In this document: positions 5,603-11,353 of the stretch, piece by piece
Layout of the letters: the number at the start of each line of letters is the position of its first letter
How positions within the stretch are numbered: position 1 is the first letter of the stretch
Virus record (IMG/VR): IMGVR_UViG_3300037502_000798
Location: 1-27,397 of that record
From: a virus
Length of the DNA: 27,397 nt
Direction: 5' to 3' (one strand)
Translations under genes and position numbers: made by a program
Notes under the pieces: generated by a model
The model's database searches: none
What the model was told of the DNA's origin: nothing
What the model saw: only the letters and a program-made list of their open reading frames with translations

Positions 5603-6008
5603 AATGGAAGATAGGCTAATTAACTGGTCGTGGTATGTGAACTATGGACTGATTGGCCCAGAGGTTCGCACCCAAGCTGCTTCTGCCGAGGGTAACTACG
5701 AATCTGACGACGTTTGGGAAGGCCAAGAACCAAAATACACCCCCGATTTGCTAGACGGAGAGCTAGTGGAAAACGCCATCCGCAGATTACCTGAGTTAAG
5801 TCGTCGGGTATTAAAAGCAAAGTATGTAAGTTTCCCGTATCATCGTTTACACACCGTGGCTCAGAGGCTGAGAATATCGGTGGACAGGCTTGAATCAGAG
5901 TTACAAATGGCAAAGAGGAGATTATCAAGTGAACTCGAAAGAGATCGAACAAGGCACGCCGGAGTGGCTACAGGCCAGGCTCGGATGTGCGACAGCATCC
6001 AAAGCTAA
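5595..6008 (+). CDS. Q-like antiterminator / sigma-region-4-like protein
   Basis: About 137 residues. It opens with a NWSWYV motif as in small phage antiterminator Q proteins, has a variable middle with TPDLLDGELVENAI, and continues with RRLPELSRRVLKAKYV plus a helix-turn-helix-like segment (VAQRLRISVDRLESEL). This LP..R..L...Y plus HTH block is shared by Q antiterminators and sigma-70 region 4. The likely role is switching on late transcription, here presumably the leftward virion operon. ATG 5595 (or 5604) is chosen because earlier residues in the frame are HNH shadow. The tail (last about 27 residues) overlaps the exonuclease gene by 80 bases, unusually long for this genome. Confidence 0.6.
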   Translation: MSEMEDRLINWSWYVNYGLIGPEVRTQAASAEGNYESDDVWEGQEPKYTPDLLDGELVENAIRRLPELSRRVLKAKYVSFPYHRLHTVAQRLRISVDRLESELQMAKRRLSSELERDRTRHAGVATGQARMCDSIQS

Positions 6009-6525
6009 CGACTTCTGCGCTGCTGAAACCACGGCGGCTTACCAGAACTATCTGTGGCAGCTCGTAGCTGAACGGGAAACCGGCCAGCGCGAGGACGGAT
6101 ACACAAACGCAGATATGCAACGAGGAACCGAAATGGAACCCGTTGCCAGAGCTGCTTATGAAGCCCACACAGGGACTTTCGTCACCCAAACAGGCTTCTG
6201 GCTACACCCGACGATTCCGTACTTCGGAGCATCCCCAGACGGATTGGTTGGGGAAGATGGTCTTATAGAGATCAAGTGTCCTAGAACCTCAACTCACCTC
6301 CGCTACAGAAGTGATAACAAAGTTCCAACAACCTACAAAAAGCAGATGATTTGCCAGCTACTTTGCACCGGCAGGAAGTGGGTGGACTTTATCAGTTTTG
6401 ATAATAGAGTCAGGGATTCCAAGCAGCTCTTTATCGTGCGGTTTGAGCCAACCCAAAAAGAACTAGACGATATGCTGAAAAGCGTCCAGAGTTTCTTGGC
6501 CGCAGTAGCGAAGGAGTGCGAATGA
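5929..6525 (+). CDS. lambda exonuclease / YqaJ-type recombinase nuclease
   Basis: The 198-residue protein has the YqaJ/lambda-Exo arrangement: QGTPEWLQARLG near the N-terminus, RGTEMEP (65-71), and the catalytic core FGASPDGLVGEDGLIEIKC with Asp104, Glu114 and Lys116. It should resect dsDNA ends 5'-3' for single-strand annealing or RecA-type recombination, working with NinB and the Ref-like protein. No Bet/RecT annealing protein is visible in the window. The start is GTG 5929, supported by AAGAGGAG at 5913-5920; the frame is open to 5890 but those residues lie in the Q-like gene. It overlaps the next gene as ATGA. Confidence 0.9.
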   Translation: MNSKEIEQGTPEWLQARLGCATASKANDFCAAETTAAYQNYLWQLVAERETGQREDGYTNADMQRGTEMEPVARAAYEAHTGTFVTQTGFWLHPTIPYFGASPDGLVGEDGLIEIKCPRTSTHLRYRSDNKVPTTYKKQMICQLLCTGRKWVDFISFDNRVRDSKQLFIVRFEPTQKELDDMLKSVQSFLAAVAKECE

Positions 6526-6746
6526 AAAATATGCCTGCGTTCCCAACAGAAAACAAAACCATGTTTTTTCATGGTATGACCCTGCGAGATTACTTCGCGG
6601 CAAAGGCGATGCAGGCCATGCTTGCCAGCCCAGAGCTTATGGTTGTTGTCACGGCTGATCAGGCTCTTGGTGAAAATGCCCGTGAGAGGATCGCTACGCT
6701 TTCCTATCGTTATGCAGACGCTATGCTAAAAGCGAGGGAAGATTGA
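6522..6746 (+). CDS. small phage protein of the GMTLRDYFAAKAM type
   Basis: This 74-residue protein has a pattern seen in many phages: a short polar start with PAFP, then GMTLRDYFAAKAMQA, and a C-terminal helix ending YADAMLKARE. Its function is unknown. ATG 6522 is chosen because AAGGAG (6511-6516) lies five bases upstream and the ATG overlaps the exonuclease stop as ATGA; an in-frame GTG at 6516 lies within that Shine-Dalgarno. The next small gene starts at its stop codon. Confidence 0.75.
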   Translation: MKNMPAFPTENKTMFFHGMTLRDYFAAKAMQAMLASPELMVVVTADQALGENARERIATLSYRYADAMLKARED

Positions 6747-6892
6747 ACACAGTTCTGGTAGAGGCTTTGGCGCAGGAAATCTATGAGGTTATAGATACCT
6801 ACGGCGAGCAGATGCCGGTGGCGGCTGTGGTGGGTGTTTTAGAGGCTGTGAAGTATCAATTGATGCGGCGAGCATCTGGGGACGAGGAATGA
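6743..6892 (+). CDS. small phage protein, 49 residues, TTG start
   Basis: A TTG at 6743 overlaps the previous stop (TTGA) and is preceded by GAGGGA (6734-6739). The frame encodes a 49-residue acidic helical protein with LAQEIYEVID, PVAAVVGVLEAVKYQL and a basic RR near the end. Short phage proteins with a p.a.vvGvLE..K pattern are common, with no assigned role. It fills the gap between its neighbours exactly and overlaps the epimerase ATG by four bases, good support that it is real. Confidence 0.65.
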   Translation: MNTVLVEALAQEIYEVIDTYGEQMPVAAVVGVLEAVKYQLMRRASGDEE

Positions 6893-7893
6893 GGATTTTA
6901 GTGACCGGCGGGGCAGGGTTTATCGGCCACCACCTGATAGACGAGCTTTTGGATAACACGGACGCAGAGATTGTCAGCCTTGACCGGCTAGACTACTCCG
7001 GGAACCTGAATCGTCTGCATAACGTCTTGCAGAACCGTAGCGACAAGCACAGGGTCAAGATCGTTTACCACGACCTGAAGGCTGAGATAAACCCGCACGT
7101 TGCCTCCCATATTGGGAGAGTGGATGTGATCTTCCATCTTGCGGCTGGGAGCCATGTAGACCGTTCCATAGATTTCCCGATGGAGTTTGCGCTCGATAAC
7201 ACGATTGGGACGATCAACCTTCTACAGTTTGCCCGCACCCAGGATATACAAAGATTTGTATATTTTTCCACGGACGAGGTATTTGGCCCAGCTCCTCGCG
7301 GCGTTTCGTACAAGGAGCACGACCGCTACAACTCGACCAATCCATATTCAGCGAGCAAAGCTGCCGGAGAAGAGTTCTGCGTGGCGTTTGAGAACACATA
7401 CGGGCTTCCCATATATATCACGCACACGATGAACGTATTTGGGGAAAGGCAGTCGCCAGAGAAGTTTATTCCACTTTGCATCAGAAGGGTTCGCAACGAT
7501 CAGACAATCACGATCCACGCCGATCCCACTAAAACCAAGGCAGGAAGCAGGCATTACATCCACGCACGAGATGTCGCCTCTGCGATGATATTTCTGCTAA
7601 ACCGCCCGACAATAAAAGTCTTGGATTACGGCGGGGCCAAGTGCCCCAAGTTCAACATCGTTGGCAAGGAGGAACTCGACAACCTAAAACTAGCGTACAC
7701 AATTGCTGAGATTCAAAAAAAGAAACTAAATTATGAGATGGTAGATTTTCACTCATCCAGACCTGGGCATGACTTGAGATATGCTTTAGACGGGACGTTT
7801 ATGAAGTCCCTAGGATGGGTTCCGCAGATGGATGTCTACGACAGGCTTGAGCAAACCGTCAACTGGAGTTTGGCTAACGAGGAGTGGTTATGA
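6889..7893 (+). CDS. NAD-dependent nucleotide-sugar epimerase/dehydratase (RmlB-like)
   Basis: The 334-residue protein is an extended short-chain dehydrogenase. It has a Rossmann NAD site TGGAGFIG (6-13), HLAAGSHVDRSI (83-94), STDEVFG (127-133) and catalytic YSASK with Tyr153 and Lys157. The HVDRSI and STDEVFG motifs are those of dTDP-glucose 4,6-dehydratase; a short RPGHDLRY block near residue 290 also fits RmlB. The enzyme would make a modified nucleotide-sugar, a plausible donor for the three upstream glycosyltransferases. Length is normal. It is the largest gene of the + strand set and is tightly coupled to small genes on both sides. Confidence 0.85.
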   Translation: MRILVTGGAGFIGHHLIDELLDNTDAEIVSLDRLDYSGNLNRLHNVLQNRSDKHRVKIVYHDLKAEINPHVASHIGRVDVIFHLAAGSHVDRSIDFPMEFALDNTIGTINLLQFARTQDIQRFVYFSTDEVFGPAPRGVSYKEHDRYNSTNPYSASKAAGEEFCVAFENTYGLPIYITHTMNVFGERQSPEKFIPLCIRRVRNDQTITIHADPTKTKAGSRHYIHARDVASAMIFLLNRPTIKVLDYGGAKCPKFNIVGKEELDNLKLAYTIAEIQKKKLNYEMVDFHSSRPGHDLRYALDGTFMKSLGWVPQMDVYDRLEQTVNWSLANEEWL

Positions 7894-8003
7894 ACTGGAC
7901 TGTATTTGTGGTGGATTGGAATTCTTTAGGGCCGCTGAAATTTTGGCTGTTCCTGATGGGCGTAATGTTTTTATCAGGGTGGCTAGAATGGCGTCGTGGC
8001 TGA
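7890..8003 (+). CDS. tiny single-pass membrane protein, 37 residues
   Basis: ATG 7890 overlaps the epimerase stop as ATGA and has GAGGAG (7879-7884) at a five-base spacing, the best ribosome binding site nearby. The product has one hydrophobic segment (about residues 17-31, FWLFLMGVMFLSGW) and a basic end (EWRRG). The function is unknown. A second small membrane protein starts inside its 3' end. Confidence 0.65.
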   Translation: MNWTVFVVDWNSLGPLKFWLFLMGVMFLSGWLEWRRG

Positions 8004-8140
8004 TCCTTGTTGTTATGTTTATCTACGGCGCGATAGCTGTAGATTTTGCAATCAAGGGAAACTGGGCCATGACGATTGTGTGGGGTGGTTACTGTGCAAG
8101 TAACTGGGGCTTGTATTTACTAAGCAAGGAGGCTTTATGA
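7988..8140 (+). CDS. small membrane protein, 50 residues, two hydrophobic segments
   Basis: The frame from ATG 7988 encodes WLILVVMFIYGAIAVDF (about residues 4-20) and a second apolar segment around residues 27-46 ending LYLLSKEAL. It overlaps the 37-residue gene by 16 bases and the next gene by four. The Shine-Dalgarno is weak (AGGGTGG just upstream), so coupling to the previous gene is likely. The frame is open further upstream, but those residues are epimerase shadow. Two consecutive small membrane proteins could be a pair; their role (superinfection, membrane remodelling) is unknown. Confidence 0.6.
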   Translation: MASWLILVVMFIYGAIAVDFAIKGNWAMTIVWGGYCASNWGLYLLSKEAL

Positions 8141-8325
8141 GTCAGAATGAGTGGGTGTTGGAAAACGCCAAACAAAGGTGGGTCACCGCAGTAGATGCTT
8201 TGCAAGGCTGCGGGTGTTTCAGGCTTGCGGCTAGGGTGAAGGAACTACGGGATAGTGGGCATAACATCTCCACGATGATCGTAGAGAAAGACGGAAAACG
8301 ATTTGCAGCTTATAAGGTGATCTAA
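8137..8325 (+). CDS. small helix-turn-helix (HTH_39-like) protein
   Basis: This 62-residue protein has WVTAVDALQGCGCFRLAARV, then KELRDSGHNI and a C-terminal strand GKRFAAY. The L..G..RL.ARI.eLR..G..I arrangement is that of small phage winged-helix/HTH proteins in the HTH_39 family. It may bind DNA, but the target is unknown. AAGGAGG about seven bases upstream supports ATG 8137. It overlaps neighbours by four bases and one base. Confidence 0.65.
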   Translation: MSQNEWVLENAKQRWVTAVDALQGCGCFRLAARVKELRDSGHNISTMIVEKDGKRFAAYKVI

Positions 8326-8555
8326 TGGACTATACAAATTCTGGAGTGCTGTTTAAGAACGAATCCCCCAACGAGAAGGCTCCGGCCTACAAGGGGAAGA
8401 TCAATGTGGATGGCAAGGAGTACGAGCTTGCGGCGTGGGTAAAGGAAGGAAAGTCAGGAAAGTTTCTAAGCCTGAAGGTGCAAGAGCCGCGAGAGAAAAA
8501 GCCTAAACTTACGACTCCGGATTTCAACGAGGTTCCAGATGACCTGCCGTTCTGA
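8325..8555 (+). CDS. small OB-like protein with SSB-type acidic tip
   Basis: The 76-residue protein has a beta-rich core (SGVLFKNE, APAYKGKINVDGKEYELAAWVKEG, GKFLSLKV) resembling short DUF736-like phage/plasmid proteins. Its last residues, PDDLPF, closely resemble the C-terminal acidic-plus-Phe tip by which SSB proteins recruit partners (DDDIPF in E. coli SSB). It may be a minimal ssDNA-binding protein or a mimic of the SSB tail. It stands after the recombination genes and before the MazG-like gene. ATG 8325 overlaps the previous stop by one base. Confidence 0.55.
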   Translation: MDYTNSGVLFKNESPNEKAPAYKGKINVDGKEYELAAWVKEGKSGKFLSLKVQEPREKKPKLTTPDFNEVPDDLPF

Positions 8556-8628
8556 ACCTGTTCATGCCAGCGACATATCGCAAGAACGTGTCGATGAAAC
8601 GGCAAAACATAAACATGAGGAGAAACAC

Positions 8629-8844
8629 ATGACATCACTAGACAAATTAGGAATTGCAATAACTGATGCTGGATACATATGGACACCTGAAATGCGGAAA
8701 GCGTATGAGAAAGGTGTGCGGCAAGAAAAGCGTGAATGGGTTGGGCTGACGGAATATCAAAAGATCAGACTTGCCGATCAATTTCATATTGCTATGGATG
8801 CGGTTGAGGCCATCGAAGCCAAACTAAAGGAGAAGAATTCGTGA
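8629..8844 (+). CDS. unknown phage protein, 71 residues
   Basis: GAGGAG (8617-8622) six bases before ATG 8629 fixes the start; the frame is open upstream but without a signal. The product is charged and helical: TSLDKLGIAITDAGYIW, a basic middle (KGVRQEKREW) and a long helix EAIEAKLKEKN. I see no known domain. It follows a 73-base gap after the SSB-tipped gene, in which I see no other gene, and overlaps the MazG-like gene's GTG. Confidence 0.6.
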   Translation: MTSLDKLGIAITDAGYIWTPEMRKAYEKGVRQEKREWVGLTEYQKIRLADQFHIAMDAVEAIEAKLKEKNS

Positions 8845-9245
8845 GTATCTTCTACGATGTAGATGCCTTTATGAAGGCGGCGGGACACGGGCCAGACCCT
8901 AAGAAGGTCTCGCTTTACTTAGACTTGGTGCGGGAAGAGATCGCAGAGTTAGAGCAGGCGATGTCGGACTACCACGCCGCCGAGAACTTACAAGACGAGC
9001 AGCTTGCAAAAGCTGATGCCTTGGACGCGATCTGCGACTCGATCTGGGTGCTTATAGGGCTAGCAAGGGTGATGGATTTGCCCGTCGATCAGGGCTGGGA
9101 TGCAGTCACGATCACAAACTTAAGAAAAGTCGATCCTGAGCTGGGGACTGTGTTGCGGGACGACCACGGGAAAATTAAGAAGCCTCCAGGGTGGCGACCG
9201 CCGGATATGTTGAGGATCATCCAGAACTACGATAAGCGTGGATAA
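8841..9245 (+). CDS. MazG-like / phosphoribosyl-ATP pyrophosphohydrolase-like protein
   Basis: The 134-residue protein matches the all-alpha NTP pyrophosphatase fold: LYLDLVREEIAELEQAM (EExxE, about 26-42), then ADALDAICDSIWVLIGLA (ExxD-equivalent DxxCD, about 57-75), and a C-terminal VTITNLRKVDPE with GKIKKPPGW. The substrate in phages is uncertain: nucleotide pools or (p)ppGpp have been proposed for MazG relatives. The start is GTG 8841 with AAGGAGAAG upstream. An HNH gene starts within its last codons. Confidence 0.75.
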   Translation: MSIFYDVDAFMKAAGHGPDPKKVSLYLDLVREEIAELEQAMSDYHAAENLQDEQLAKADALDAICDSIWVLIGLARVMDLPVDQGWDAVTITNLRKVDPELGTVLRDDHGKIKKPPGWRPPDMLRIIQNYDKRG

Positions 9246-9750
9246 GGACTTTGTAAGGCGGCTGTTTATTTACAAGCGCGGAGTGTTGTTTTGGCGCAAC
9301 AGACCGCCGGAGGACTTTAAGCGTGTCAATGCTTACAAGATGTGGAATAAGCGGTATGCAGGCAAGCCGGCAGGGTCTCCAACCGCCAAGGGATACATAC
9401 GGATAGCGATTTATAAGAAGTATTACCTAGCCCACAGACTTATCTGGCTCTACCATCACGGAGTTTTACCCGAGATGCTGGATCACAAGAACGGGAAAAA
9501 GGACGATAATCGACTATCCAATCTAAGGGCTGTAATTTGCTCTCAGAACCTCTGGAACGCTCGCCGCTACTCCCATACTAAGACGAACATAAAAGGCGTC
9601 TACGAGCGAAAAAAAGGGGTTTACGAGGCACATATCTGCACGAATGGCAAAAGAACTTATATCGGCCGGTTTACTTCTAAGAAAGCTGCGGCAGGAGCGG
9701 TCAGAGCAGCAAGAGAGCTTCTTCATGGCGAGTACGCCAGACACAGGTGA
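9238..9750 (+). CDS. HNH homing endonuclease with AP2-like domain (third copy type)
   Basis: The 170-residue protein has a divergent N-terminus (FVRRLFIYKRGVLFWR), AHRLIWLYHHG (65-75), the HNH_3 core LDHKNGKKDDNR (81-92), NLRAVICSQNLWN, and an AP2-like domain from about 119 (KGVYERKKGVYEAHI, YIGRFTSKKAAA). It ends HGEYAR, the usual end of the family. The start is GTG 9238 inside the MazG-like gene. It differs strongly from the HNH gene at 5132 in sequence and composition, so they are separate arrivals rather than a recent duplication. Its conserved last codons, read in another frame, provide the start of the next gene. Confidence 0.85.
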   Translation: MDKDFVRRLFIYKRGVLFWRNRPPEDFKRVNAYKMWNKRYAGKPAGSPTAKGYIRIAIYKKYYLAHRLIWLYHHGVLPEMLDHKNGKKDDNRLSNLRAVICSQNLWNARRYSHTKTNIKGVYERKKGVYEAHICTNGKRTYIGRFTSKKAAAGAVRAARELLHGEYARHR

Positions 9751-9970
9751 GTTTTCTGCGACCAGAGAGGAAATCTTACAGATTATGATGAGCCAGCACG
9801 AAGCGAAGATAGAGGGCTTGGCTCGCCATGTGCTGAAGATGAGGACGAAAGCGGAGAGGAGGAAGTGGCTGGATCAGTTTGAGGAGAAGAACGGGGTTAC
9901 TCTGACTGATGAGCTGAAGGATCGGATTCTTGAGATGAGTAAAGAGAAACTTCGTCCTTCCGACGCTTAA
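9725..9970 (+). CDS. unknown helical phage protein, 81 residues
   Basis: From ATG 9725 the product reads MASTPDTGEF, then a charged helical region (REEILQIMMSQHEAKIEGLARHV, RTKAERRKWLDQFEEKNG) and a C-terminal TDELKDRILEMSKEKL. There is no known domain. The frame is open back to 9644, but earlier residues are HNH shadow. It overlaps the HNH gene by 26 bases. Its last 74 bases (9897-9970) lie antisense to the lysozyme gene. It is the last + strand gene; no intrinsic terminator is evident between the converging units. Confidence 0.6.
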   Translation: MASTPDTGEFSATREEILQIMMSQHEAKIEGLARHVLKMRTKAERRKWLDQFEEKNGVTLTDELKDRILEMSKEKLRPSDA

Positions 9971-10406
9971 CTAGACCCGGCAATTCCTTACCCCCAGCTT
10001 TAGTCCACGCCATAAAGGCTTCGGCAGCTTCCTTAAACTCCCCCCGATTGTGTTTCATACGGATGGTGCTTCGCTGGAGGTTTCCGAGTCCGACATTGAA
10101 TGAAAAGCTAACAAGGGCATCGAAGCGGCCTTGAGTGAGGCCAGTAGGGCAAAGTCGTAGCACTCCTCGTTCAAATGTAGCCAGGTCTTTTGCAAGGATG
10201 TCATCCACCTCTGCCATTGATAAAACTCTGTCCCAGCCGTCGGGAATTGGTAGATTTTTGCGGTCATTGAACGGAACCTTTATGTGGCTTTGGTCGATAA
10301 CGTGACCCACCCCGACAGTCCACAAGAGGGCCGGGCAGCGGTAAGGCTTAACCCGAACCCCCTCGTGGTGCTTAATCATCTCTAAGCACTTGTGGCTGAT
10401 TTTCAC
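9897..10406 (-). CDS. endolysin, T4-type lysozyme (GH24)
   Basis: The 169-residue protein cleaves the peptidoglycan glycan strand at lysis. Glu15 in HHEGVR, Cys24 and Thr30 in WTVGVGH have the spacing of the T4 lysozyme triad (Glu-x8-Asp-x5-Thr), with Cys in place of Asp as in P1 Lyz. A later ALVSFSFNVG and LVKRRKDE are typical of the family. There is no signal or SAR segment at the N-terminus, so release should depend on a holin. The start is GTG 10406, overlapping the holin stop as GTGA. About 16 residues extend beyond the usual C-terminal motif and lie antisense to the 3' end of the + strand gene ending at 9970. Confidence 0.9.
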   Translation of the reverse strand: MKISHKCLEMIKHHEGVRVKPYRCPALLWTVGVGHVIDQSHIKVPFNDRKNLPIPDGWDRVLSMAEVDDILAKDLATFERGVLRLCPTGLTQGRFDALVSFSFNVGLGNLQRSTIRMKHNRGEFKEAAEAFMAWTKAGGKELPGLVKRRKDEVSLYSSQESDPSAHQSE

Positions 10407-10906
10407 TTCTTAGCCCAGCCCCGCGATCCGAACCAGTAACCTACGATCCCGCCTAGCATAGCCATCTCGTCCTGCGAGAACACGACATCGGCAAACTTGA
10501 GAACGTCGTCGATATTATTGATAACACCTGGCAGGGAGAAGATATGCCACATGATCCACATATTGATTGCAACCAGCTCTAGGATCAGGATATATGTGAC
10601 GGTAGGACGGACGGTTCCGACATAGTTCACTACCCACTTGCTAGACTTATCTAGAATCTTCGCATCGTGCGCCAGAGCTGCCTCAGTCATCTTGACTTCG
10701 GATTGCATGGCGATCTGGTCTGTCCTGATCTCCTCGATCTTCTGCTGGGCGATAAACCCACGCTCCGCAAGAGCTAGTTCTCGTTCGGTCTGGACACGAG
10801 CCAGCTCCATTTCGTGCTTTTTGTCTGCCTTGTCTTGGAAGAAGTCTAGGACTTTAGGTAGACCGGAGATAAGTAGACCGCCGAGTGTAGATAACAGACT
10901 TAACAT
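10403..10906 (-). CDS. holin-like protein (3-TM GTA-holin type)
   Basis: About 167 residues. It has a hydrophobic start (MLSLLSTLGGLLISGL), a long charged coiled coil (about 20-85), then a membrane region VRPTVTYILILELVAINMW (about 100-118) with following apolar residues, and an ending EMAMLGGIVGYWFGSRGW. The RP.tY helix followed by YWFG.R is the signature of the GTA-type 3-TM holin family. It would permeabilise the inner membrane for the lysozyme encoded just downstream. ATG 10906 is chosen, overlapping the upstream stop by one base (TGATG); the open frame before it is shadow sequence. Confidence 0.75.
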   Translation of the reverse strand: MLSLLSTLGGLLISGLPKVLDFFQDKADKKHEMELARVQTERELALAERGFIAQQKIEEIRTDQIAMQSEVKMTEAALAHDAKILDKSSKWVVNYVGTVRPTVTYILILELVAINMWIMWHIFSLPGVINNIDDVLKFADVVFSQDEMAMLGGIVGYWFGSRGWAKK

Positions 10907-11346
10907 CAGAGTGCTCCCGTTGCTTTTAGTATTCCGTAGACCACCGCGCTGAGAATGAGAATCCCACCCCATTCCCGTCTTGCCTGCACACGGTTGCGGT
11001 AGAACTCATCGTTTAACTCACGATGGTCTTTTCTGAGTTGGTTTATAAGAGATTTAACTTCGGAGACCGCTGCCCTTCCGAACTCGCGCTCCACATCCCG
11101 ATACATGGCCTGTTCGGCATCCCTGATCTGACGGATGATTCTGTATTCGTCTACGGCCTCGACCCATACCATGTCGCCGCGCCGCATTACTTGTTGTTGT
11201 TTACGTTTCCAGGCGACTCTAGCTTTTGCTTCCTCGTCTAAAAAAGTGTTGACTTCCTTAGCAGTTTCTTTTATTTCGCGCCCGACCTTGACTGCTTCTT
11301 TGATACTGCCTAGTGCCGCCCGTGTCGTTTCTATCGGGTCGCTCAT
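10906..11346 (-). CDS. coiled-coil protein with C-terminal membrane anchor
   Basis: The 146-residue protein is mostly charged helix (KEAVKVGREIKETAKEVN, EFGRAAVSEVKSLINQL), with one hydrophobic segment at the extreme C-terminus (GGILILSAVVYGILKATG). Such a tail-anchored topology next to holin and lysozyme suggests a lysis-associated or inner-membrane role, but it is not a standard spanin, whose anchor is N-terminal. I do not recognise a family. AGGGAGAGT just upstream supports the ATG at 11346. Confidence 0.65.
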   Translation of the reverse strand: MSDPIETTRAALGSIKEAVKVGREIKETAKEVNTFLDEEAKARVAWKRKQQQVMRRGDMVWVEAVDEYRIIRQIRDAEQAMYRDVEREFGRAAVSEVKSLINQLRKDHRELNDEFYRNRVQARREWGGILILSAVVYGILKATGAL

Positions 11347-11353
11347 ACTCTCC

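Noticed and set aside
5132-9750. Recent duplication of HNH genes (5132 and 9238)
   Set aside because: They share only family motifs; composition, N-termini and most residues differ, so separate acquisition is more likely.
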